This document shows positions 25,636-32,833 of a stretch of DNA of 64,000 nt, one piece after another; position 1 is the first letter of the stretch; each line of letters starts with the position of its first letter. Position numbers and translations under genes: made by a program. Source of the stretch: Fimenecus sp964540535 (GTDB lineage: Bacteria > Bacillota > Clostridia > Oscillospirales > Acutalibacteraceae); assembly GCA_964540535.1 (NCBI GenBank), contig CAZIMO010000006.1, positions 62,001 to 126,000 on the forward strand. The letters run 5' to 3'. The notes under the pieces are model-generated. The model was not told where the DNA came from. It searched no databases and saw only the letters and a list, made by a program, of their open reading frames with translations.

Positions 25636-26864
25636 TGAAAAAACGAACATTTAAAGGAACAAAAATTGCCTGCTATACAGGTTACATTGTTCAGGGCATA
25701 ATAAATAATATTGCTCCTCTCCTCTTTGTAATCTTCAGTGACAAGTTCAACATCACTCTCGGCAGGCTTTCACTTCTTATTACAATAAATTTTGCAACGC
25801 AATTAGCTGTAGACGCACTGTCAATAAAATTCGCTGATATTATAGGTTATAAAAAACTTGCAGTGGCTTCACAAGGCATTGCATTTATTGGTCTTTTCTG
25901 TTTGGGAACGCTGCCGAATATTATGGATAACGCATATATCGGAATTGTAATTTCAATAATACTTTCTGCAATCGGCAGCGGAATAACAGAAGTAATTATA
26001 AGCCCGATTGTTGAGTCAATACCGGGTGAAAAGAAAACCGCAGAAATGAGCCTGTTACACTCTTTTTACTGTTGGGGTCAAGTAGTTGTAGTATTACTTA
26101 CAACACTTATGATTAAGTTATTTGGTAATGATTTGTGGTATATTGCTCCTATAATCTGGTCAGCCATCCCACTTATCAATACTTTTAACTTTTTCACAGT
26201 ACCAATTCAGCCCAATCTTACAAACGAAGAAAAAGCGCCTTTCTTTAAGATGCTGTTTTCAAATCAGTTTATTGCCTGCATTATAATTATGATCTGTTCA
26301 GGTGCTTCTGAAATCGGAATGTCACAATGGTCATCGTATTTTGCAGAAACAGGACTTAAAGTTACAAAAATAACAGGCGATTTGTTGGGACCTTGTCTTT
26401 TTGCAGTTCTTATGGGAATAGGCAGAATGATATTTGGATTTATCGGAGAAAAAATTGAGCTTAAAACTGCATTATGCGGATCTGCAATTCTGTGTATAAT
26501 ATGCTATTTAGGAGCTTCTTTAATTAACAGTTCTGCTATTTCGCTTTTAATGTGTGCATTAACAGGCTTCAGCGTAAGTCTAATGTGGCCTGCAACGTTG
26601 AGCCTTGCCGCAAAATTATTTCCCAACGGCGGCGGTTCAATGTACAGTGTACTTGCATTAGCAGGAGATATTGGATGTACTCTCGGACCATGGTTTGTAA
26701 GCTTTATGTCAATTCAGCTTTCACACGGTTTAGAATCAGGCGAAACACTTAAAACGGGACTCGGCTTCGGTTCTTTATTCCCCATCATAATGATATTTGC
26801 TGTAATGCTTTTAAATTTGAAGAAAAAAAGTATTGACAAAACAAGCAACAATGGTATAATTTAA
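25635..26864 (+). CDS. MFS transporter, probable sugar porter
   Basis: A 409-residue, mostly hydrophobic protein with about 12 membrane segments. The N-terminal half includes GYIVQGIINNIAPLLF and a D-[IL]-[IV]-G-Y-K-K-type loop 2-3 motif (FADIIGYKKL). The C-terminal half includes GRMIFGFIGEK. It resembles the FucP/sugar porter-like MFS groups. Translationally coupled to manA (TAATG overlap). Substrate unproven. The FMN-riboswitch promoter for ribU lies inside its last codons. Confidence 0.88.
   Translation: MKKRTFKGTKIACYTGYIVQGIINNIAPLLFVIFSDKFNITLGRLSLLITINFATQLAVDALSIKFADIIGYKKLAVASQGIAFIGLFCLGTLPNIMDNAYIGIVISIILSAIGSGITEVIISPIVESIPGEKKTAEMSLLHSFYCWGQVVVVLLTTLMIKLFGNDLWYIAPIIWSAIPLINTFNFFTVPIQPNLTNEEKAPFFKMLFSNQFIACIIIMICSGASEIGMSQWSSYFAETGLKVTKITGDLLGPCLFAVLMGIGRMIFGFIGEKIELKTALCGSAILCIICYLGASLINSSAISLLMCALTGFSVSLMWPATLSLAAKLFPNGGGSMYSVLALAGDIGCTLGPWFVSFMSIQLSHGLESGETLKTGLGFGSLFPIIMIFAVMLLNLKKKSIDKTSNNGII
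26833..26860 (+). promoter_or_regulatory. Consensus sigma-A promoter of the FMN riboswitch-ribU unit
   Basis: TTGACA (26833-26838), 16-base spacer, TATAAT (26855-26860). Both hexamers are consensus. It lies within the last codons of the MFS gene and places transcription start about 15 bases before the riboswitch. Confidence 0.85.
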
Positions 26865-26883
26865 GCATAAAATATATTAGTTG

Positions 26884-26987
26884 TCTTCAGGGCGGAGTGC
26901 AATTCTCCACCGGTGGTAAAGTCCACGAGCCGAAAGGCCGAACAGGCGAAATTCCTGTACCGACGGTATAGTCCGGATGAAAGAAGA
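26884..26987 (+). ncRNA. FMN riboswitch (RFN element)
   Basis: The conserved RFN segments are readable: CTTCAGGGCGGAGTGCAATT, CCACCGGTGGTAAAGTC, AGCCGAAAGGCC, GAAATTCCTGTACCGACGGT and ATAGTCCGGATGAAAGAAG. The closing stem is TCTTC (26884-26888) with GAAGA (26983-26987). A terminator follows at 27014, so FMN binding should stop transcription before ribU. Confidence 0.97.
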
Positions 26988-27013
26988 TGCAACTTAAATT
27001 TTGAGTTACATTT

Positions 27014-27043
27014 GCCCTGCTATGATTTATAGCGGGGCATTTT
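27014..27043 (+). terminator. Riboswitch-controlled terminator before ribU
   Basis: A 10-bp stem (GCCCTGCTAT / ATAGCGGGGC, one T-G pair) with a 5-base loop, followed by ATTTTC. This is the expression platform of the FMN riboswitch. Confidence 0.88.
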
Positions 27044-27081
27044 CTGTTTGACAACTAATCAAGAACGAAAGGAAGATTTTA

Positions 27082-27672
27082 ATGTCAAACAAAAGAAACA
27101 AAAAGGTATTTAATTTAACAATCACTGCTGTTATGGCAGCCATAGGAACAATAATTTATATGGTTTTTCCCGAAATTCAAATTATTCCGGGTGTAAGCCA
27201 TTTGAAAATTGATTTTTCCGATTTCCCGGCAGTGCTTACAGGTATTGTTTTCGGTCCTGTTCAAGGTGTATTGGTTGAAGTTGTTAAAAATATTATTCAT
27301 CTTACAAAAACTACCACTGTAGGCATCGGTGAAATAATGAATGTTGTAATCGGTAGCGGTGTAGTGCTTTCTATATCTTTATTCACAAAACTTTTTGCAA
27401 AAATTTTTAAAGAAAAAAGATTTTCTGCAAAAACATATATAATCTCGGCAATAATAACAATTGCAATCACAATTATTTTAGGCTGGCTTACAAATATGGT
27501 ATTTACTCCCATTTATTTTTCTATTATGGGCATACCCTTTGAAAGTGAAACTTATTGGGCCGGAGTTTGGGGTTCAACTGTTCTTAATGCGGTTAAAGCG
27601 TGCTTCAATATCATTCCTTTCTATCCTGTTTATTTTTCAATTGAAAAAGCTGCGAAAAAATATACAATGTAG
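27082..27672 (+). CDS. ribU: Riboflavin ECF transporter S component (RibU-type)
   Basis: Substrate-binding membrane subunit that captures riboflavin and works with the general ECF energy-coupling module, which is not in this window. The 196 residues have about six hydrophobic segments and the segments KIDFSDFPAVLTGIVFGP and EVVKNIIHL typical of RibU. The FMN riboswitch directly upstream supports the substrate. Start ATG with AAAGGAAG a short distance upstream. Confidence 0.94.
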   Translation: MSNKRNKKVFNLTITAVMAAIGTIIYMVFPEIQIIPGVSHLKIDFSDFPAVLTGIVFGPVQGVLVEVVKNIIHLTKTTTVGIGEIMNVVIGSGVVLSISLFTKLFAKIFKEKRFSAKTYIISAIITIAITIILGWLTNMVFTPIYFSIMGIPFESETYWAGVWGSTVLNAVKACFNIIPFYPVYFSIEKAAKKYTM

Positions 27673-27700
27673 TTGACATTGTCGTATTTTGTGATAGAAT
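27673..27700 (+). promoter_or_regulatory. Sigma-A promoter of the SAM riboswitch-metK unit
   Basis: TTGACA (27673-27678) immediately after the ribU stop, 16-base spacer, TAGAAT (27695-27700). Transcription would start about 15 bases before the aptamer. Confidence 0.82.
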
Positions 27701-27720
27701 ATATAAGAACTAAATATTTC

Positions 27721-27814
27721 CCTTATGCAGAGTGGTGGAGGGTCTGGCCCTGTGAAACCCGGCAACCTGCTTTTTGCGTGGTGCTAATTCCTGCGGATTT
27801 TCCGAGATATAAGG
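27721..27814 (+). ncRNA. SAM-I (S-box) riboswitch
   Basis: Conserved S-box core CAGAGTGGTGGAGGG, CTGGCCCTGTGAAACCCGGC and AACCTGC is present, closed by P1 CCTTAT (27721-27726) with ATAAGG (27809-27814). The same CCTTAT recurs in the downstream terminator (27831-27836), so the 3' arm of P1 can pair there as an antiterminator when SAM is low. Confidence 0.97.
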
Positions 27815-27825
27815 TTGTTTCTTAC

Positions 27826-27853
27826 GGCACCCTTATGGGTGCCTAATTTTTTT
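27826..27853 (+). terminator. SAM-riboswitch-controlled terminator
   Basis: A 7-bp GC-rich stem (GGCACCC / GGGTGCC) with a TTAT loop, followed by TAATTTTTTT. GGAGG of metK begins right after the T-run. Confidence 0.93.
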
Positions 27854-27867
27854 GGAGGCGAAACATT

Positions 27868-29058
27868 ATGGCTAAATTTTTATTCACATCAGAATCTGTA
27901 ACAGAAGGACATCCCGATAAAATATGCGACAAGATTTCTGATGCAATTCTTGACGCAATGCTTGAACAGGACGATATGTCCCGTGTTGCATGCGAAACCT
28001 GCTGTACAACAGGTCAAGTGCTTGTTATGGGTGAAATCACATCAAAAGCACAGGTAAACATTCCCGAAATCGTTCGTAAAACTGTTTGCGAAATCGGTTA
28101 TGACTCAAGCGAAAAAGGCTTTGACGGAAATTCCTGCGCCGTGCTTGTAGCGTTGGACAAGCAATCTGCTGACATTGCATTGGGTGTTGATAATTCCATG
28201 GAAATTAAAGAAGGTAACGATGATTTTTACAATCTTAACGGTGCAGGCGACCAAGGTATGATGTTCGGTTTTGCCTGTGATGAAACACCCGAGCTTATGC
28301 CAATGCCGATATCAATGGCAAACAAGCTTGCAGTTCAGCTCACAAAGGTTAGAAAAGACGGTACTCTCCCCTATCTTCGCCCGGATGGCAAAACACAAGT
28401 TACAGTTGAATATGATGAAAACGGAAAGCCTGTAAGAATTGACGCAATTGTAGTTTCTTCACAGCACAGTGCAGATGTTGCGCTTAGTCAAATTCGTGAT
28501 GACATTAAAAAATATGTAATTACTCCAATTGTTCCCAATGAGCTTATGGACAGCGATACAAAAATTTTCATAAACCCGACAGGTCGTTTTGTTATAGGCG
28601 GACCTATGGGCGATTCAGGTCTTACGGGCCGCAAAATTATTGTTGATACATACGGCGGATATTCACGTCACGGAGGCGGTGCTTTTTCCGGTAAAGACCC
28701 TACAAAAGTCGACCGTTCGGCAGCTTATGCCGCAAGATATGTTGCTAAAAATATTGTTGCTGCAGGTCTGGCAAAGAAGTGTGAAATTCAGTTGGCATAC
28801 GCAATCGGCGTTGCAAAACCTGTATCGGTAATGGTTGATACATTCGGAACAGGCATACTTAAAGATTCAGAACTTGGCGATATTATAAATGAAGTGTTCG
28901 ATCTTCGCCCAGCCGCAATTATTAACCACCTACAGCTTCGCAAACCGATTTACAAACAGCTTGCCGCCTATGGCCATGTAGGCAGAACAGACTGTAATGT
29001 AATGTGGGAAGTTACTGATAAGGCTGAAATTTTAAAAGAAAAATCAAAATTAAATTAA
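27868..29058 (+). CDS. metK: S-adenosylmethionine synthetase
   Basis: Makes SAM from methionine and ATP. The 396 residues contain the N-terminal TSESVTEGHPDKICDKISD, the methionine/ATP loop GAGDQGMMFG and the P-loop-like GGAFSGKDPTKVDRSAAY. It is controlled by the S-box riboswitch in its leader, which is product feedback. GGAGG is followed 9 bases later by the ATG. Confidence 0.98.
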   Translation: MAKFLFTSESVTEGHPDKICDKISDAILDAMLEQDDMSRVACETCCTTGQVLVMGEITSKAQVNIPEIVRKTVCEIGYDSSEKGFDGNSCAVLVALDKQSADIALGVDNSMEIKEGNDDFYNLNGAGDQGMMFGFACDETPELMPMPISMANKLAVQLTKVRKDGTLPYLRPDGKTQVTVEYDENGKPVRIDAIVVSSQHSADVALSQIRDDIKKYVITPIVPNELMDSDTKIFINPTGRFVIGGPMGDSGLTGRKIIVDTYGGYSRHGGGAFSGKDPTKVDRSAAYAARYVAKNIVAAGLAKKCEIQLAYAIGVAKPVSVMVDTFGTGILKDSELGDIINEVFDLRPAAIINHLQLRKPIYKQLAAYGHVGRTDCNVMWEVTDKAEILKEKSKLN

Positions 29059-29151
29059 ATTTTTTTACTTTTTATAGCAAGAATAAAAGCATTATTTTAA
29101 ACCATAATAATCGTGCAGGCAGTATATATTGATTTTTAAGGAGTGAAAATA

Positions 29152-29364
29152 ATGCTTGACAGAATTTCTTTAATTCTTGTTATAATCGGTGCTATTAACT
29201 GGGGCGCAATCGGATTGTTCCAATTTGACCTTGTTGCATGGCTCTTCGGCGGTCAAGGAGCAATTATTAGCAGAATTGTTTATACCCTTGTAGCACTTGC
29301 AGGAATTTGGTGCTTGTCACTTTTATTCCGCCGTAACGAGATTCTCGTTTCTGATGAAGTATAA
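29152..29364 (+). CDS. DUF378 family small membrane protein
   Basis: A 70-residue protein with two membrane segments and the DUF378 signature INWGAIGLFQFDLVAWLFGG (about 14-33). Function is unknown. AAGGAG lies 8 bases before ATG 29152; a GTG at 29143 is possible but sits inside the ribosome binding site. No hairpin separates it clearly from metK, so it may be in the metK transcript or have its own weak promoter. Confidence 0.88.
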   Translation: MLDRISLILVIIGAINWGAIGLFQFDLVAWLFGGQGAIISRIVYTLVALAGIWCLSLLFRRNEILVSDEV

Positions 29365-29368
29365 AATA

Positions 29369-29400
29369 AACCGAGAAGTCAATGGCTTCTCGGTTCATTT
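29369..29400. terminator. Bidirectional terminator between DUF378 gene and rqcH
   Basis: Perfect 10-bp stem (AACCGAGAAG / CTTCTCGGTT) with a 7-base loop, then CATTTTTTT on the plus strand and TTATTTTATA on the minus strand. It serves converging genes. Confidence 0.9.
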
Positions 29401-29402
29401 TT

Positions 29403-31154
29403 TTATTTTACTGTCAATTTTTCAATTAAAGTCTTTTCGGGTGTTACATAGATGGTGTTGTAGGTGTTATAAATTACCTTACCGGGCTTTGCGCCAACAG
29501 GCTTTTTTACATTTTTGACAATTGTATAGTCAACTGCCACGGAAGAAGAGTCTTTTGATTTGCTATGATATGCTGCAATACAAGCTGCTTCATAAATTGC
29601 ATTTTCGGTTATTTCTTTCTTATCAGCAATAATAATCGTATGCGAGCCTGCCTGCTTTTGAACGTGCAGCCACATATCATAATTTTTAGCAGTTTTCAAT
29701 GTTAAGACATCATTTTGTATATTATTTCTACCAACAAGAATTTTAAATCCGTCGCTTGAAACAAATTCCAATGGCGAAAGAGGCTTTTCTTTTTTCTGCT
29801 TACTGCCTTTTTTAGACTTTACATATCCGCCGTTTTCGAGTTCTTCACGGATTTCAGATATTTCACGCTCCGTATTGGCTCTTGAAAGATTATCCATAAC
29901 CGTATCAAGATAAAGAAGCTCTTGCTCGCCGTCTTCAATAAGGGAATGAAGCAATTTTTCGGCGTTTGCGGCTTTTTTATATTCTTTAAAATACCGTTGG
30001 GCATTCTGCTGCGCGGTAAGTGCAGGATTAACGGGAATATCTATTATTTTATTATCATCATAATAATTTTCTACGCTGTAAACAGATGATTTTTCAGTTA
30101 AGCGATATTGGTTTGCGGTTATGAGTTCGGCAAAAATCCGAAGCTGTTCACGGTTTTCACTTTTTTCCAGCTCTGCTTTTCGATTATTGATTTTGCGTGC
30201 AGTTCGTTCAACCGAGCTGTTAAGAATTTTGAACAGGTCTGATGCCCGCCGTTTAATTCTGCTGACCTTGTCACGCTCAAAGTAAAAATCGTCAAGAAGT
30301 TCAAAAAATGTTTCATACTCTTTCTTTTTAACAACTTTTCCGTATTGGCGAATATTGATAAATGAAAAATCAAATGGAGTATTATCGCTATTAATAAGAA
30401 TTTGCGGAATTGGATTTTCGGTAATTTCTTTTTTTATTGTTTCAAGCTCATTGGCAAGCCGTTCAATTTCAATTTCAGTCAATAACCCAATTTGCTTGTC
30501 GCCGAAAACAGTTCTGTATGCAATTTCGCGGCAAACAATCGGAGAAAAGCCCTCAATAACATCAAGTATGCCTTTTGACATCATTTTTTCGCTTTTATTT
30601 AGAATATTTTTAACGATTGTAAATATATCGTCGCTAACAATATCGCTCTTTTCTTGCAAAGGCGGAAATTCATAAAAAATGCCCGGCAAGATTTCACGAA
30701 TTTGGGATTTAGTTTCATCTACCCTTTTTACTGCATCAAGAATTTTATAATTGCAGTCACAAAGAATAATATTGCTTCTCTGTCCCATTATTTCGCAGAT
30801 GATATGATATTCCGTTTTATCCCCTATTTCTGTTGTGCCGTCAAAATCAAATATTAGAATTCTGTCATTTTTAATTTGTCTTATGTCAACAAGTGTCGCA
30901 CCGACAAGTCTTTTGCGAAACAACATACAAAGCATTGGCGGAGTTTTAGGATTTTCAAGGGAATATCTTGTTAAATGTACCCTAGGACTTTGCCCGTCAC
31001 AAGAGGAGTATAATCTGTATGCACCGTTTCGGGTACGCAAAATAAACACCAACTCGTTTTTAGAGGGTTGATGTATTTTTTCGACCTTTGCTCCGATTAT
31101 ATAGTTTTTCAATTCATCTTTAATTATTCTTAATGTAATTCCGTCAAGTGCCAT
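29403..31154 (-). CDS. rqcH: RqcH / NFACT-family ribosome quality control factor
   Basis: Binds 50S subunits carrying stalled nascent chains and recruits tRNA-Ala to add C-terminal alanine tails. The ATG at 31154 gives MALDGITLRIIKDEL with AGAGGA upstream; the frame runs in-frame to 31205. Features are NFACT-N (about 1-230), two helix-hairpin and coiled-coil segments (about 240-420), and NFACT-R (about 440-580) with VGRNNIQNDVLTLKTA, DMWLHVQKQAGSHTII. Formerly called fibronectin-binding FbpA; that name is not supported here. Confidence 0.93.
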   Translation of the reverse strand: MALDGITLRIIKDELKNYIIGAKVEKIHQPSKNELVFILRTRNGAYRLYSSCDGQSPRVHLTRYSLENPKTPPMLCMLFRKRLVGATLVDIRQIKNDRILIFDFDGTTEIGDKTEYHIICEIMGQRSNIILCDCNYKILDAVKRVDETKSQIREILPGIFYEFPPLQEKSDIVSDDIFTIVKNILNKSEKMMSKGILDVIEGFSPIVCREIAYRTVFGDKQIGLLTEIEIERLANELETIKKEITENPIPQILINSDNTPFDFSFINIRQYGKVVKKKEYETFFELLDDFYFERDKVSRIKRRASDLFKILNSSVERTARKINNRKAELEKSENREQLRIFAELITANQYRLTEKSSVYSVENYYDDNKIIDIPVNPALTAQQNAQRYFKEYKKAANAEKLLHSLIEDGEQELLYLDTVMDNLSRANTEREISEIREELENGGYVKSKKGSKQKKEKPLSPLEFVSSDGFKILVGRNNIQNDVLTLKTAKNYDMWLHVQKQAGSHTIIIADKKEITENAIYEAACIAAYHSKSKDSSSVAVDYTIVKNVKKPVGAKPGKVIYNTYNTIYVTPEKTLIEKLTVK

Positions 31155-31162
31155 AAATCCTC

Positions 31163-31906
31163 TTATATCGTGTTTATCGGGGAATTTTGAGCCGCAATAA
31201 CACATTCAATATCAAATTTCATTTTAATTTTATCGGCAAGCGGTTTGATTGCGATATTTTCTGTTTCAAAATGACCTGCACACACAAGCAACAAGCCCAA
31301 TTCATCAGCATCAAGAAAATCGTGATGTGAGCCATCGCCTGTTATAAGTGCATCGCAGTTCAACTCTTTAGCAAGTGTTAAATAATCACTGCCCGATCCG
31401 CTGCAAACTGCCGCCTTTTTTATTGTTTTATCAATAGAATTGTATCTTACAATTCCGTTAAGCTTTAATTTTATAAATTGTGCAAGTTCATTTGAACTCA
31501 TTTCATTTTTCAGATCACCGATATTAAGACAAACACCGTCAAGATGGACAATATTTTGAAGCTCGCAAGCACCACAAAGAATATCGTTTACTCCGTCGAT
31601 TGCCTTATCGTAATTAGTATGAGCCGAAATAATACTCAAATCATTTTTAATAAGCTTGTACACTAAGCTTTCAGAAGAAACGCTTGAAATCGGTTTGAAA
31701 ATTATAGGATGATGCGTTACAATAAGTTCTGCACCATAAGAAATCGCTTGATTTATAACATCTTCCGTGCAGTCAAGCGCAAATAAAATTTTAGTTAATT
31801 CTTTATTTTTATCGCCTACTAAAAACCCCGAATTATCCCATTCTTCCGATGAATTAAATGGTGCAATTGAATCTATAAAATTATATATATCTCTTACGGT
31901 TGCCAT
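31163..31906 (-). CDS. Nif3-like dinuclear metal center protein (YqfO family)
   Basis: A 247-residue protein of the Nif3/DUF34 family. The di-metal ligands are seen in ELIVTHHPIIF, SAHTNYDKA, and GDGSHHDFLDADELGLLLVCAGHFETENIA. Proposed GTP cyclohydrolase-related or metal-handling roles are not settled. It overlaps the trmK end by 13 bases (31894-31906), the standard trmK-nif3 pair. Confidence 0.92.
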   Translation of the reverse strand: MATVRDIYNFIDSIAPFNSSEEWDNSGFLVGDKNKELTKILFALDCTEDVINQAISYGAELIVTHHPIIFKPISSVSSESLVYKLIKNDLSIISAHTNYDKAIDGVNDILCGACELQNIVHLDGVCLNIGDLKNEMSSNELAQFIKLKLNGIVRYNSIDKTIKKAAVCSGSGSDYLTLAKELNCDALITGDGSHHDFLDADELGLLLVCAGHFETENIAIKPLADKIKMKFDIECVIAAQNSPINTI

Positions 31907-32562
31907 TGTTTCAGCTCTCCAACTATTTTTTCAAGTCTATCACATTTTTTATTTGCATTTTTTAATGCAGTAAGCTTTTTATCATACTTTTTATAAATAT
32001 GATTAAGATAAATTTCAGAGTCTAAATCGTTATTAAACGGCAATTTACCCACAATTAAATCATAATCTGTGTATTCGGTTTTATTGCCTTGATAATATGC
32101 ACTGATAACTATGTATAGCTTATCTTTATCTGACACAGCCACTTCTTTATCAATATGGAAGCCGTTATCTAAAAGTGTTTTACGTAGTTCTTCTGCGTGG
32201 GTCATAGGCTGAAGTATAAGATGTATAGCTTCGTTTTTCAGCCAATTTGTACGCTCTATAAATTGAGAAATCAGCAATCCGCCCATTCCGGCAACAGCAA
32301 TTTCATTTACCTCATCATCTGAAAAATTGTCAAGACCGTCAGACAAACGAAGCTGAATGTTATCAGCAAGATTGTATGCTTCTACGGTTTCTCTTGCATT
32401 TTCGAGAGGTCCTTTTCTTAAATCTGCCGCAATGGCGTTATCAATTATTCCATTTTTAATTAAAAAAACAGGCAAATAAGCGTGATCTGTACCTATATCG
32501 GCAAATTTTGTACCTTTTCTTACTAAGCTTGTCACAGCAGAAAGTCTGCAATCTAACTGCAT
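31894..32562 (-). CDS. trmK: tRNA (adenine(22)-N1)-methyltransferase
   Basis: Methylates A22 in tRNAs using SAM. The protein (about 222 residues from ATG 32562; frame open to 32583) shows the class I methyltransferase loop FADIGTDHAYLPVFLI, then AGMGGLLI and LILQPMTHAEELR. AGAAGG lies 8 bases upstream of the chosen ATG. C-terminal basic coiled segment about 195-222. Followed by the nif3-like gene with overlap. Confidence 0.92.
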   Translation of the reverse strand: MQLDCRLSAVTSLVRKGTKFADIGTDHAYLPVFLIKNGIIDNAIAADLRKGPLENARETVEAYNLADNIQLRLSDGLDNFSDDEVNEIAVAGMGGLLISQFIERTNWLKNEAIHLILQPMTHAEELRKTLLDNGFHIDKEVAVSDKDKLYIVISAYYQGNKTEYTDYDLIVGKLPFNNDLDSEIYLNHIYKKYDKKLTALKNANKKCDRLEKIVGELKQWQP

Positions 32563-32585
32563 ATAATTTACCTTCTTTAACAAAA

Positions 32586-32617
32586 TCCCCCTATTAAGTA
32601 TAGGGGGAATTTTTTTA
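32586..32617. terminator. Hairpin between DUF1858 gene and trmK
   Basis: A 9-bp stem (TCCCCCTAT / ATAGGGGGA) with a 5-base loop, just after the DUF1858 stop on the minus strand. The minus-strand T-run is short (TTTTG), while the plus side has ATTTTTTT, so termination of ileS-DUF1858 is likely partial. Confidence 0.6.
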
Positions 32618-32618
32618 T

Positions 32619-32831
32619 TTATTTGCTTGCATTTTCTTTAAGAAAATTGTTAATTCCTTCAACAAATTCATCGGGATTTACACCGTGAACCATACAAGCC
32701 TGCTCAACGGTTTCGCCTCTTGCAGATGGGCAACCAAGGCAGTGCATACCAAGATCAAGGAAGAACGGTACGGTTTCTCTTGCATTATCAAGAATTTCGC
32801 CAATATTCATATCTTTAGTAACTTGAAACAT
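32619..32831 (-). CDS. DUF1858 domain protein
   Basis: A 70-residue protein with the DUF1858 pattern: DMNIGEILDNARETVPFFLDLG then MHCLGCPSARGETVEQAC, where the CxxC and a later Cys could bind a metal or cluster. Often associated with hybrid-cluster or electron-transfer proteins as an add-on domain; alone its role is unknown. It starts 2 bases after the ileS stop, so it is co-transcribed with ileS. Confidence 0.85.
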   Translation of the reverse strand: MFQVTKDMNIGEILDNARETVPFFLDLGMHCLGCPSARGETVEQACMVHGVNPDEFVEGINNFLKENASK

Positions 32832-32833
32832 TT

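Noticed and set aside
32586..32617. Rho-independent terminator fully separating ileS from trmK
   Set aside because: The minus-strand T-run is too short for full strength, so it is listed only as a partial terminator.
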